NCBI GenBank assembly: GCA_036971715.1
Contig: JAVHJL010000005.1
Location: 1,550,001 to 1,614,000, forward strand
Source of the DNA: Arthrobotrys musiformis
Lineage: Eukaryota; Ascomycota; Orbiliomycetes; Orbiliales; Orbiliaceae
Reading direction: 5' to 3'
DNA: 64,000 nt
Shown here: positions 36,843 to 49,778 of the stretch, piece after piece
Numbering within the stretch: position 1 is the stretch's first letter
Layout of the letters: each line of letters opens with the position of its first letter
Made by a program: the position numbers and the translations under genes
Notes under the pieces: model-generated
The model's input: the letters and a program-made list of their open reading frames with translations, nothing else
Told to the model about the DNA's origin: nothing
Databases searched by the model: none

Positions 36843-37666
36843 TGAGATGAGTCCGTTGGCTAACTACGGCCAGGTTCCGAAGCTAGATCGACCCGAATTG
36901 CTCTAGCAATATATAGTGTCGTTTGATATCGACCTTGTCTATGAAGATATGTCTTCTATAATCGAAACGCTATTGATTGGTGAAAGGTCTTTTGTTTTGT
37001 GCGCTGTATCCTGAGAGCGCCCAGGCCAGGTAGGCAATTCCTTCGTCGATAATTGAGGCGCGCAAAGTTATAATTAACGTCCGCCTCTACCTATCGGGTG
37101 GTTCGCTATCAATGCATCTTGAAGCTAGCGCCAGAGCTACCTATCTACAACAGGCACAACGCATTCTGCTCGACCAGAAACAACACAACATCGGTCTCGA
37201 GGCTCGAGTGGCGGAATCTAGCGAAATAATTTGTTTCGATGTTCTAATTCCGTATTCTGGTAGCTGTTACACAGAAAGAGGATATGGCAATGATTAGACC
37301 ATCATAAGGCCGGGGTTAGGTGATCTTTTTAGATTTTTACGAGCTACTATAGAGAATATACTGAGAGATGTTTCGCGAATTCTGGTGACCGGCCGCGGTC
37401 TAACAATAGAACGTGATACCCCAGCGTGGCCGCACCCCGTACATATATGGTAAATCGCCGAATACAAAATATATGCCATAGAGGCATCTATATATATGTG
37501 AACCTTGCGGATAGTACATGCCTCTAAATGAACATAACGAAGCAAGCAAACAAAAAAGGACACGTGTACGCCGCCAACTGAATTTATCTTTTTCGGATTG
37601 TGTATAGACTCTCAAATATCCCAGCAGTTTTCCAAACTATCTTTCTTACGGCGGAGCCCCGAATTA
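36843..37666. other. intergenic region upstream of the P450 and downstream of the secreted-protein gene
   Basis: No gene seen. It contains the P450 promoter and the 3'UTR of the minus-strand secreted-protein gene. Confidence 0.3.
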
Positions 37667-38921
37667 TCAGAGAAACTTCATCTTGAAGTTCGTGGCGAGA
37701 GTGGGCGCCCCAGAGTTCGCAGCCTTAGACAACCATACAAGATTTGTGCTCCCCTGGTAGCTGAATACTAATTCAATCAGTGGGTCTTCAATACCGCAAG
37801 TTAAGAAGGAATCTGCGTCTAGAGCGCAAATATATGGTTGACGTGTGGCGGGTAGTGATGCCGGATTCATGAACACTAGCTGAGCCCTGTTTCCGGCATA
37901 GTTAATATTAAGGTCTCTCACAGCAACCCTATCGTTTGCCCAAAGCCAGCCGTTCGCACCAAGTCGAAGAGTTTTTGCACCAGTCCAAGGTGTTACATAA
38001 GTCTGAGTAGATTCCGTTCCAACAATCAGCCCGATATAAGTAGTTTGAGGCGTGTTGCCAATGTAGACTCGAGGGGTTGCAATAATATCAGCTGCCTCAA
38101 CGGTTGTCGCAATTGTGCTCGTAACAGTTGTAACAGTCGTCGTTACACTCACGGTAGCCTCTGTAATCGTCACGGAGGTAGTATCGACGACCGAGGTGAC
38201 GCTTGTGAGACTTGTTTCAGTAACTGGCAATGTGATGGTAGTCGAAGGGGCCGCAACGGTAATGATCCTCGGGGTGACGCCAATGCAAGAGCAAGCACTG
38301 GAGAAACGGTAGAATCCAGAACATGGGGTCGCGTATGTAGGGAAACTGATGGAGGTCGATGTATCTGCCCTCTTATTGTTGGCGGCCTTTGTGATAGTGG
38401 TTATTATACTTGTCGTCACTGTGACCTCGACTACATCGGTTTGAGTGTCGAAGAATGATTTCACAAGCGTGCTTGGTATTGTGCTGATATCCGTTTGGGT
38501 AACAGCTGAGTACTCTGTTTTGGTTCTAAATTTCGGTGATATGGATATGTCAGATTTTATGATCTCTGAAGGTGTACCAAAACGAGATCTATGTATATTG
38601 AATACTTACACTGTGGGAGGGGTATAGGTTACATCGATGATGCGTGTGCAATCTGCAGATGCTTGAGGGAGGCGTGTAGCGATTTGCGTAGCTCTTAGTG
38701 CTGAATTGGTATTTCCTCGTCAGTAAATCTTCCATTTGCATATAAACCACTGTTCGCATTTATAGAAATATTTCGAAGCTTTGCAAAATTTAAACGCATA
38801 TGGGGGTGGATCTCTCCGTACCTCTCAGGCAATTGTCCGCATTGCAGACGCCTACACAGTTTTCTGTTGCAGAAACTGCAGAAACCGCACCGAGTGCGAG
38901 GACTAGCGACCTAAGATACAT
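37667..38921 (-). CDS. secreted Ser/Thr/Val-rich protein with N-terminal Cys motif
   Basis: Exons on the minus strand are 38822-38921, 38610-38700 and 37667-38525, totalling 349 aa. A signal peptide is evident (MYLRSLVLALGAVSAVSA). It is followed by the Cys-rich motif CVGVCNADNCLRALRAT, which I recognise as recurrent in secreted fungal proteins of unknown function. A long Thr/Val/Ser-rich region (SVTITEATVSVTTTVTTV) is likely O-glycosylated. The C-terminal about 130 residues look globular (GLIVGTESTQTYVTPW, LRLGANGWLWANDR), with Cys pairs. It is probably extracellular or cell-wall associated. No GPI signal is visible at the C-terminus (MKMKFL). Introns are in phase and the gene looks intact. 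Confidence 0.82.
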
Positions 38922-39892
38922 CTCGATATATCTATCGACACGGCCAATCAAAACCCTAACCCGTTGTTTTTTTTTTATATATCACGACTGATATAATAGC
39001 CAAGATATTGATAAAACTTAAAAATTAGAAAATCGTGGAACTTCCCGCCGGAAAATTGCTGAAAAAAAAGTATAAAGACCCTTTATATAATTTATATCTT
39101 CTTCGTTGCATGCTGTGAGGCTATTGACAGCACAAACGCTTGAAATTAGTCTTATTTCGCACTGCGGAATAGACCCACCGGGTGCGACGAAAACTTGACA
39201 CCCTGCGTCTCTGTTCGCTTCCTGCCTGACCAAATGCTTGAAAAATGACCATACCGCACATACACGTACATGTATTTTGACCTCATGCGCATGCTGATGC
39301 CTACTTGGTATAAATCCTTATTTAGGCCTACGACATTAATCTGACTCTCTCGAGTTTTCTCAAGATAATAACTCTTTCGAATCACTCGAGCCCTACAAAC
39401 TTGTAAAATAGCCGTGGGGTTCGACTCAATGGTTGCGAGAATTTGAATCCGAAATCCGAGGCCAACTATCGGTGGCTTCGACCAACAACGAATACCAAGA
39501 AAAGCGAGAACGCCACCAGCTTGTGACAGTTTACCATTGGTTGGGTACATACAGCCGCACGCTCGAGCTCGCGCTCCCCCTTTATCGAGTCCACGATATA
39601 TTTGCATGCTACATGCATTATTTCGGTGTACTCGTAGGTGCGCCGATTGTCTTGTATTCTCGGAAAAGAAAAGAAAAAGAAAAGAAAAGCCGATAAAGAG
39701 ATGAAAGACCTGATCCGAGTCGTGTTCAGCTCGTTTCCAACGTGGGGCAACATGCAACATGAATCCCAAAAACTCCACATTTGATTCCCGTCAAAGATAT
39801 TGGTACATTAAAAAAATTCTAGACCTAACGAACATACCAAGCCCACAACATTCCAGATAAGGGACCTTTCATGAGACCGGAAAATCTCGGGA
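38922..39892. other. intergenic region between secreted protein and F-box gene
   Basis: Promoter of the secreted-protein gene and 3' flank of the F-box gene. A minus-strand open frame at 39152-39778 lacks coding composition. Confidence 0.3.
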
Positions 39893-41811
39893 TCAGTCCT
39901 CGGGCTCCCGCCCATAACTCTTCACCCTACTAAAATAAAATGGCTTATCGTTCTTCAATGAATATGATCCTCGATCCTCTGTCAAAACATTAAAACTCGT
40001 ATAACTATTCCACGAAAGTCGATCCCCATAACCTCTCCGCCCACCAATACCCTTCGGCCTCATCTTGAGCGTCAAGTCCAGGGTATTTATATACCGACCA
40101 GCGGTATCGGAACCTTTACTTTCGATTTGAATCCTATGGCCCGGTTCGTCGGTTGAGTTGGGGGAGGGGTAGGTGTGCGGGTTGAAGTAGACACGCCAGC
40201 GAGCAGGGAGCATATGTTTTATGTTGTTGAGGTGAGAAGGAAGGGTTGATGATGTCGTGGCTTTCGTGGCGGTGAGGTAGTTGTAGTTGTCGAGGGTTAT
40301 TGAGTGGACTACGTCCGAGGGTTCGGCAGGGGTGAGAAGGTGTATGGCGAAGCCGGAGGGGAAGAAACGGACTGTTTTTCGAGGCGAAGGTGTTTGATTA
40401 GATACGACGTTTTGGTGATATTACAGCAGAATTAATAGACTTACGGTATCGGTAATATGTGACCATGTGCACAGGCACTGTTGATAGCGCCAAGCTGCTA
40501 GCAGCTTGGTGTCCCTGACGGAGGTAAGTGCAGGTGGAGATATAAATCCCATTATATCTGACCTTCGGTCGTTCGATGAACATCAGTCTGTACGATGAAT
40601 TATATTTGATGACTTCGATTTCATCAAATGGGCGTGTTGGAAGCACGTCCAATTTCGAGACGTCCTCCTCCTCGGAACCCTCATTTTCATCTTCTTCAAG
40701 GATAACAAGGCTGTTTAACGCGGGTTCTATCTTATCAAGATCATGATCGAGGAGAGGTTCGCCTCTGATGTCGCAGGCCCATGAAGGGCCATATATCATA
40801 TCTTCATAAGCCCCTTTACAGAGTTCTCTCCAAATCTGCCGCTCAGTGTATATCAGGTAGCATATAGACTTGCAAACTGTGACCGACCCAACAAAGGAGG
40901 CGAGATCTGTCTCGGCGATTTTGAAGAATATCTGTATTAGAATTTCCCTCGGTATCGTAGAGATGGGACATGTCGGTGCCTTCTTGTAAGACTCTTTCCC
41001 TTTGAGGGAGGAGAGATCGATATGGTCTCCTGGGATTATGGGAATTCCAGCAAAAGTATCGACCAGCTCTTCTGTTGGGAGAACTCTAGCTTCCGATGTT
41101 CTAGATGGAACCCGTTAGTCGTACAATTTAGATTGTCTTGGAAGGCCGATCGCCAACATACTCTGCCGGCTCTGCATTCTTAGGTTTTCCAGATGTAGGT
41201 TGCTTGGGATAATGTTTTTCCTTGAACTTCTCGTGAACGGAAGGGTCAAGCTAGTGAGATGTTAGTTGATTGATCTTTCGATGCTTCATTAGAATACATT
41301 ATATATCCCACGTGCTCGCATCTATAGGTCGATGTAGAGCACGCATGTCCATGCATACCTTGAATGCTTTCCTGTATAATCTCACACTTTCATTGATCCT
41401 TCCATCTTTCTCCTTCTCAACTGCTGCCTCGTAATGATCTAGGCCTGTCGTCAACGGCGCGCTATCCAAAGTCCGTTCTCCAGGTCCAAGACTAGGGCTG
41501 GGCTTGACATCTAAATCCAAGCTTCTAAACCCATCAATATCATGCTGATTTTGAGCCAATAGATTTTGTGGAATAGTATCACGGGCATGCTGGGAATGTC
41601 GTCGCCTGTGCGGAACCCTTTGCGCACTATGCTCAGTAGGGTTTACTGATTGAGTGGAAGCAACATCTGGGTGAGGTTGGGATGCAGCGGTATTAGTAGC
41701 CAATGGGTGCCTTTGAGACTGAAGGTCTTCCTTCCATTGGCGCCTGAAGGACTCGAGCTCGTCTGCGAGCTCGCCTGACGAGGGTTTTAGTTCGGTTGGA
41801 TTTTCGGACAT
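39893..41811 (-). CDS. F-box protein of the FBXO9 / Pof7 / Hrt3 type
   Basis: Substrate-recognition subunit of an SCF ubiquitin ligase. Exons on the minus strand are 41359-41811, 41162-41250, 40445-41100 and 39893-40371, totalling 558 aa. The N-terminal part carries a single TPR/MIT-like helical repeat (HYEAAVEKEKDGRINESVRL). The F-box follows (CPISTIPREILIQIFFKI). Then comes the FBXO9-type C-terminal domain with WRELCKGAY, RPKVRYNGIYISTCTYLRQG and RFFPSGFAIHLLTPAEP. This combination of a TPR-like repeat, F-box and conserved 'NGIYIS..TYLR.G' region is diagnostic of the family. In animals the homologue acts in TOR-complex turnover; the fungal substrate here is inferred only by homology. Confidence 0.9.
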
Positions 41812-43257
41812 CTTTTTCTTCTTAGTCTTTGCGTTGTTGGTGTTGGAAAATGGTCAGGGATTTTTGGGAGCTTTAAGGTTGCGGGATTTCCTTTGCGACT
41901 GCAAGGTACAGGCCGGAATCGATCGAATTGGAGAGATTGGGAGGAACTTTTCGAGGTGATTACAAGCAGATTGTTATTCTCGGTATATTGTTAACTTACG
42001 CTCCAACTATGAAAGCGCGCGGATGTTTTTGTACGATCGTTAGTGCATGGAACCTTGGAATCTCTATTGTTGTGTCGGTAAGTATTTTGCGGACTTGCCA
42101 CTGACGAAATATTGGGTTTAGATCTGAGATCTGTTGGTCAGTTCAGAGCTATGGGATTCGAAGGGTAGATTGGAGTTTATAAGCAAAGCTCCGGGAGGCC
42201 TCGATAAGGCGAACCCGCCTTTTGGCCTATCTGCAGGCGAAGGGGGCCACCAAGCACGAGTCTATACTAGCGCCATCACATCACCGCTGACCGCCCAAAC
42301 GGAAAACTGCACAAACGTTATAGTGACTCAATTGCAACCTGCGGTACTTACTTCTGCAGGTAATAGTCACCGGTCACAGATTTGAAAAATTTTCAACAAT
42401 TTGTATGGGTATTTTTGCCATGTTGATGGTTATTCTCCCATTGTGCAAATATCCAATATTCCGATTGGCTGCTACTCTATCAATCACTCAACGAAACATA
42501 GAATAATGACATTAGATTCTTGTAGGTTTCATGGGTTTGCGGTTTGCGGGTTGTTGGTGTGTGTTTGAATGTTGATAGTTGCCTGCGATACAGCCCTGTG
42601 TCGTACAGGATTTCGAGCAGGGGTCTGGTCTTGCAACCAAGCCCTACATGTGCACTACACCCTCCGAAACGTTAAACGTCATTGTAAAATTCTTGACGGC
42701 TAGCCCTAAGGCCATTTGAACATGGAATTCTTGTGGTCGAAGACAACATTTTTAAACCTCGATATTATATTAACTGCTAGGCCTTGTGAGGGGTATGCTA
42801 AATTCTAACCACTCTCGAGCCACAAAATCGCACGTGGGCCGGTTCAGAGAGCACAAGGTGTTTGTGTACGCCGGAAGATATCCTAGAAAATTGAAACCGA
42901 ATTCGAAGAGGACGAAACGAAGCACCTCGATATGTTTGTCATTAGTGTGATGCATTGTCTACGAACTTGGAACTGTAGTTTGGCATAGTGCTCTATCCCG
43001 AGCGTGATATCTCTGTCGTTACAACAGGAATATGTATCTAGCTAGCTTTAGGAGGTAGGATCGAAGTGTGAATATAAAGCCTTCTCTAAGATATAAAAGG
43101 GCCGAAATATCCCACGGATTACTACAATATCTATATCTGCAAACCACCGGTCCAGACTTCAAGATTCTCACTAAATCGCAATCCTCATTCGTATTCATCT
43201 TCTCTACAATCCTACGAACAAATCTCTTTAATTTATAAATATTAAACATCAGCAGAT
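41812..43257. other. intergenic region upstream of two divergent genes
   Basis: Divergent spacer between the F-box gene (minus) and the unknown gene at 43258 (plus). No supportable gene. Confidence 0.3.
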
Positions 43258-44070
43258 ATGGGTGGACCATTGGATTGGTGGGCGAGATTCGTGTGGTCTA
43301 TGGGCTGGATGAATATCTCAAACCCGCCTTCAAATTTCTCACCGATGGCTGTAGTTCGCTCAGCTCCACAACCGGCACAAGTAGAGCAAATACAGCCCCT
43401 CCACCGGACCTGTAACCTTTTTTTCGAACGTGTCTCCTACGAATACGATAACCGCGAATCTAGCCTCTCAGAAGCAAGCGGCCTCATGGATCAGGTCGGA
43501 CACTTGGGATCGATCGAGATCAAAAGAATAGACGGGGATAGGTTACTTTCTGAGGAACTCGGGAAGGAATTCCAAGAGTGCAAACTTAGCCCAAATAATC
43601 TGGAGCGGACATGTGCATTTGTCAGCTTGCTTCCAGCGCCTGGAGACGTCTTTGCGGTATCATTCCCGGGAGGGCCTGGCAGCCAGGCAATCAGCATCGA
43701 TAGGGGTCCGGATACAGTCCAGCTCTTTTTGGCGCAAACTCCGGACCCTGAACATCCGGATAACTGCGAAGTTGGTGAGTGGAGAGATTGGCAAAAGGAG
43801 GAGGATGGCAAGTTTGCCTTCCCGCTGAAGGATGTTAAGGGTGTTAAATCAGCCAAGGTGAGTTTCTATGCTACGCCCCGCGCTCTGGGGTACCTTTGTT
43901 GCTTTCCAAAGCTTTGAAGAGAAGGTGCCTATATGGATGCTTAAAAATTTATGCTAAAAATTGTTCAAATATAGTCTCGAGTCTATACTTGCAAAAATTT
44001 CGATTGCAGCTCTCCTCGCCCGGCGCGAGCTCGTCGAAGTTACCCGATCGACCTTCGCTTCTACGCATAA
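43258..44070 (+). CDS. unknown protein, about 231 aa
   Basis: Exon 1 (43258-43857) encodes 200 residues starting MGGPLDWWARFVWSMGW. It is joined through a GTGAGT intron with a GCTAAAA branch-like site and ATATAG acceptor to exon 2 (43975-44070), which ends RSYPIDLRFYA. The model is in frame. Using a later acceptor at 44009 instead gives a 265-aa product ending at 44207; this is possible but lacks a branch site. Exon 1 contains an acidic/aromatic middle region (EYDNRESSLSEASGLMD) and AFVSLLPAPGDVFAVSF. No signal peptide or domain is recognised. It is likely a real gene because of its length and codon composition, but the function is unknown. Confidence 0.6.
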
Positions 44071-46369
44071 GGATCTATCAGTTAGGAATACAAATATTGC
44101 TCTGCAAAACTGAAGGAAACGAGTATCATTTGACTGTGATACATATATACGAATCTGGGAAAGCTGGAATGGCTAAAGGGGTATCCGGTGTAAGTACGCC
44201 GCAATGAGATATCCGCGGGATGCTGGCGTTTTGTGGATTTGTTGGATTTTGGGATGGAGCTTGCGTTGGTGGAATTCGATGGCATGGTTGATTTTGGCGG
44301 AATATTTGTATTTATCCGAGTATAAGGTATGTTGATTGGCAAATAAAAGTAGAATTGATATATTTGGAGATATTGATGTATCTTTGCCCGTTTTTTCTAT
44401 AATAAAATACAATCAAGCTTTCAAGAGTCTACGGATAGCCTACCTTGTCCCGGAGACTCACATGCAGGGAGTTGTGGGTCCCGTCAATGATGAATATAGC
44501 AATCGGATGCTTAAGCGGTTAGTGGATACAGCTCAACGAAAATATGACTTCCACAGAAGAGTACATACATTGCGGCGTCGCCTCCAGAGATAAACTTCGT
44601 TTTTTCGTATCAATGTGTCAGAAACCGGAATAGCTGGATCTGCGGGCGAGTGGAATGCATTAATGAGGCGGCGAAGAAGGGGTGTAAATGGGACTATCAT
44701 GATTATTTCTCAGTCGACCTCGGATTATTATAGCCCAGTATCTAGTATATATTTCGAGGATCCATGGATGTGCTTGATTGGACAGGCAGATATCGTCTTC
44801 AGGAGACATGCGGGAAGCCACGAATCTATTCACATTCACATTCATACCCGTATTCACATTCACATTCTTACGAATCGAAATTGAATATCACTAGGTAATG
44901 ATAACCACAATCTAGTGCATGGTGTGCTGGCGGTGCAGTGCAAAGAAGTGATAGAAATAAAGACCAGAGAATATATAATTTCGAGAAGAAAAACGAATAA
45001 AAAAGTAAATTAAAAATAAATATCTACTCACTTACACTCTAAATCGTTCATGGGATTGAAAGCCCCCTGATGAACTCGAATTCAGACAATTCGGTCGCAA
45101 GCAGTCGTCGAGGAGTCGTTTGGCCTTCCCCCATGTAAGTGGCAGACGAGCCCCTTCGTTTTGGAAATTGGACTCGCTGTTTTGAGTGTGTCGGATGTGC
45201 CAAGCCGTCCAGTTTCGTTCTGTGCCATGCCATCTGCCGTGCCTGTTCGCTTGCTTGGTCGCTCGCTAGTCAGGAGGATCCCAAGGTTATCCTGATTGTT
45301 GGCTTGGAAATTAGATGGAATGATTGACCACGAGGGGGAGGTATTTTTAACTACAAAAAGTGCTGTGGATTCTCCGTCATTTTTTAAAAAGAAAATCGCC
45401 TCAAAACGACGATTCAGCTATTCACTTGCGCGCGCGTCTTGAACAGCTTCGCCGCGGCGATACCTTGATCCAATACCATCTCTTCACCATCGACGTCTCC
45501 GAAACCCCAACAGTTTTTTGATATATATAAAAACCCCATTAGGTGGCCAGTGCTGGTTCGAAAGTGCTCAGGCCGCTAGCTGCTTAATTGAGGCCGCTGC
45601 CATCAAATAGCCTTAACAATTGCCCTCGCCGGTCCTTGACGGATACATCGATTGACGGTGCAGGAGTCTCGAAGCTAGCTAGTTAGCTCCACTCTCCTTT
45701 ATATATACTGGATCAAGTATACACTTCTACTTCTTATTAGTCTCGGGTCAAATTTTGCCCCGGAATCCCTTTAGGATCGCACGTTATAATTGGGCTGTCG
45801 GTTCCTGTCAGCTAGTTACTTAAAGTTACTCAAAACCCCATAGGGACTCAACTTACCCACCAGAAAATACCCACATTCTTCCGAAATCCCTATCGACACG
45901 TATCAAAGCCGGCTTTTTGATACTCCAAATCCGACCGTTGCACTTTTTGGCAAAATTTGGTGTGACGCCTCGCCCTACAGCTGTTCGAGCTTTGGGGGTT
46001 TCCTGTACGTCACCCGGCCCGTGTTTGAGCGTTTGCACGCCCTGCTTGCTTGTCTGTCAGGTCTGCGACATACATTTTATAAAAGCGACAGCTCGCCAAT
46101 TAACTCACCACCTGTAGCAACCTTAAATCGCCATTGAAGGAAACCTTGCTTGGATCCGTTCACAGTCAAATCCATCGCACTTCCAAAGCCGAAAACAAAA
46201 TTTTCTTGGACGGACGCCGTAAGAGGATATCTATCGACCCATCTCTGCTGAGTATTTTGGAGGGGAGATGATGCGAAGTGGGGAAGGGGCCAGATATCGA
46301 CAGTAGAACTCCGATCTTCGCCTCTCCTTCCGCCGCAGGCGACGTCTTCACCCATACATTTGGCCCAAT
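44071..46369. other. intergenic region with TTCACA-type simple repeat
   Basis: About 2.3 kb without a supportable gene. A degenerate CACATT/CATTCA tandem stretch lies at about 44828-44872. The region before 46370 is the sorting-nexin promoter. Confidence 0.3.
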
Positions 46370-49300
46370 ATGCCATTAGCCACCTCCGATGCTTCTGGTT
46401 CACCACCAGTGCTATCTACACTCCCCACAGCTACCGAGGGCTCTACACCAGCTATAGCAGCCCATGATGAGGAATTGAACTCCATGCCCAGGCTGGAACC
46501 CGAGCTATCCTCCTTGCTGCCTGCTGGCTCAACCACTGGCAACACCGGCCCAACAATAATAAAATCGGAAACTACCAGCAATGGTAGTATCACAACTCCA
46601 AATCCTGAAACAAAATCCCAGTCTGAGGAACAGATACAGCCACCACTGGAAAGATTGCTATCGGCAGTTAGCACTGCATCCGAAACAACTCTACTCGCTG
46701 GTTTGTCGGTTGGAGCTCTTCTGATGAGTACAATATTTGGCAGAATCGGCCTACTTTTGGCCGGCACGATTCTGGGAGCTATGATTCACGCTGCTCTCCA
46801 GAATCAAAATGGTCTATTAGATGTTATCAAATCGGTGTCTAAACCGAAAGAGCAAGCACCAGCGGAAGGGCAAGCCGAAGATAGTTCTAAAGAGCAGGTT
46901 TGTAGGCTTTCGTACCAATTAGCAGGGATTACAGTCACAACTAATTCATTCACAGAAAACACAAGAAGATGCCCTTGCCGACTTTTCATCCCTCAATCCA
47001 AAGGTTGGGAGTGCTCTAGATGACCTCTGCAATGCTATTGTCAAGGATTGCATCAAGTATGTTTCTCGAATTTCTCGTATGCACTTATAATACTAACTCT
47101 ACAAAAGTTCATGGTACACTTCACTTATTCCAGACGACTCGTCGTTTCCCGCGACATGTCACCAATGTCTGACCCAAACCTTCCTCCGATTCTCAAAGCA
47201 TATGAATAACAAACGACCAGCCGATGTGTTTTTCTGGTCCGTCATTAACATTTCGGGAACAATGACGGCCTTTATGCAAGATCTCTCGCGGGCACTCAAC
47301 GTGAATAGGGACCTCAGGACTGGCGTTCAATCTTACATCACAGCGAATCCGAAATCAGACCTAGCAGATTTGGTGAATCGGGGAGCTCAGGACAAGAAAC
47401 TTCGGGAGCTGTCATCGGAGATCATTCAACAATTCGCGCCTCGTGATTTGAAGGGCAGCGAACCCGTGTCGCTGTTTTTGAGGAATATCGTCCGAAGCGT
47501 CATCCTCTGGAACATGGTGGAGAAATTCAGCGATCCAGACTTTATGAACGAGTGGATGATACATTTCCTGGAGCAGAAGGAAAGCGCCGGCCCTAGCAAG
47601 GAAGGCGTTAGCGCAGTACTCCAAGCCTTTGATAGAAGTGTCGTAGGCGCTGCACAAGGGAGCCTACCAAAAGTTTCGACCACTATCCCACAGGAGTCAA
47701 AATCCGCGACCCAATCTGCGACCCAGTCTCCGACGACGAGAAAGGAAAATTTTCGACCGGCTCCGATGCAGCAACCCAATGGTGCAAACGGTGTTAAGAA
47801 TGTCAATGGCGCAAATGGCATGAATGGTACGAACGGCACAAACCCCAACAACAGCCCATCAGCCGAGAAGCCCACGAGGATGCTGCCACTTGAAGTTATC
47901 CGAGGCGGGGGCGTTTCGAACGGGAATGAGGATAACTTTGAGCATAGGAAGAGTCTGGACATGCGATCTGCTAGCCAAAACCAGAGCCCAGTTGATAGTC
48001 CACCGCGCTCTCCGGTTGAGATGCCTTCAAAAAGGGCATCTTCAAGCGCGAGCTCCCATGCCAGTGTATCAGAACTTTCTATGACGCCACATAAGACCAG
48101 CTCTGAATCGAGCCGTAGCGGAATCTACCCGTCTCAGCCTGTTGAACAGCCTTCGCCTGGCCTAGGCCTCCTTAACGGAAGGGTGACGGTAATAGATACA
48201 GGCTCAACACCCGATCCATCAAGGACTTTAAGGTCAAAGCCTAAGAATCAATTCATGATTCAGCTAGAACCATTGGCGTCAGCCGGACGGATCGTGATGA
48301 GGACCTATCAAGACTTTGAGAATCTACACAATACTTTGTTTAGCGTCGCGAGAATCTCAGGGTGCGAAAAGTATATGATGGCTTTCTCGGAAGAGGGGCT
48401 ACCGACCTGGAGAAACCGATCTATAGACGAAGTGGTTGCGATGTTGGAGTTCTATCTGCGAATGGCACTCAGCGAAGAACCCCTAGTGAAAACTGAAGCA
48501 CTGTATAAGTTCTTTGAAAAAGATGAGGATAAGCGGGAACGTGAAAAACAGACGAAACCAGAGGCCCCAAGCACTCCCTGGCGCAGCAGCACCTCTCTTG
48601 AGAATATGGGAAAGAATATTCTCGGTACCATCACGAAGGCCCCACAGTCTGCTAGCGAAGGTGGAAAGGCATTCTTTGGAGGAATCAAGAAAGCCTTAAC
48701 ATCACAGACCTTAGCTCAATCACCGTCCGACCGAACGGAGAATCGACCCTTCGGGTTTATCTCGAATAACGCCTCCCGAGCTGCCTCCCGAGCCCGTCCG
48801 AATGATGAAAACCCAGAAGCATCTACCGCCTTCCAGGATGATTTGCTGGCTGAACCTCCCATCGAGAATAGAGGAAGATTTAGCATTCAACTTACCCGCA
48901 GAGCGACGGGTCCACCTCTTCCCCCACGTAGATCCGCGAGTGTGGCGGCAAGGACCTCTAATCTGTCGACCGTTAACGCAAGCGACGACGAAGACTCGCT
49001 AGCACAATCTACGCCATCTCTTCTCGATCGAGACCCAACCATAGAGTCCGACAATATCACAATGACGTTTGAAGAGCCTCTCCCACAGGATCTAGACGGC
49101 CTTTCCCTGCCCCCGCCACCTAGTGAAATTGACAATTACGATGTGGCGTCCGAGCGCGATGATTTCGGTAAGTCCCGCGAGCTACTTTTCGGATTTCTCC
49201 ATTTGAAAGAAGTGTCCACTGATGTCTCATCAATTGCAGGCTATACACCACACATCCCACCGGCCGCTATCTTCGAAGGCATTACAGAAACCGAGACTCA

Positions 49301-49778
49301 ATATGTTTTGGAAATCATGTTTTCAATCATCAATGAGCTGTACGGCCTATCGACGGCCTGGATGATCCGTCGCTCTTTCCTCAACATTGCGAAATCCGTC
49401 ATACTAAGGCCTGGAAACTCGCAACTGGCCGGAATGCGCAACATGATTCAATCCGACGTCTTGGAAGCCAACACCAAACCGGAGGTAATCGCAGATTACA
49501 TTCGACAAATTCGCAAAAATGCACTACCAACGCCGGCGGAACAAAAGAAGTGGCAACAGACAAAGAAACCGCGGACGGAACAAGAGAAGGAAGAGTTGAG
49601 GCTGAGAGCGAGAGTTTTGTTGTCTGAGAGTTTGCCGCAGGGACTAACAGCGTTATTGGGGGTCAATCAGACGAAAGAGGCGATGTACCAACTTTTTGAC
49701 GCTTTGCAGGAGAGGGATATTGCGAGGGGCTTGTGGACGGCAATTCTTTGCGGGACCATGAAGTTTGTTTGTCAGTAA
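46370..49778 (+). CDS. PXA / PX / Nexin_C domain protein (sorting-nexin-like, ER-membrane type)
   Basis: Membrane-anchored, phosphoinositide-binding protein related to the SNX13/14/25 and Mdm1 group, which tether organelles. Exons are 46370-46897, 46956-47056, 47108-49167 and 49240-49778, totalling 1075 aa. A hydrophobic hairpin lies at residues about 107-141 (TTLLAGLSVGALLMSTIFGR, GLLLAGTILGAMIHAAL). The PXA domain follows (from about 190: LDDLCNAIVKDCINSWYTSL, then PADVFFWSVINISGTM). A long Ser/Asn/Gly-rich linker leads to a divergent PX domain (about 575-690: RTYQDFENLHNTLF). After another disordered linker comes Nexin_C (about 905 onward: YGLSTAWMIRRSFLNIAKS). The last intron (72 nt) is a multiple of 3 without a stop, so unspliced reading adds 24 spurious residues. 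No RGS domain is present, as usual in fungi. Confidence 0.9.

Noticed and set aside
39152..39778. 208-codon minus-strand open frame
   Set aside because: The composition looks non-coding (mixed basic and aromatic runs) and there is no recognisable motif or initiation context.
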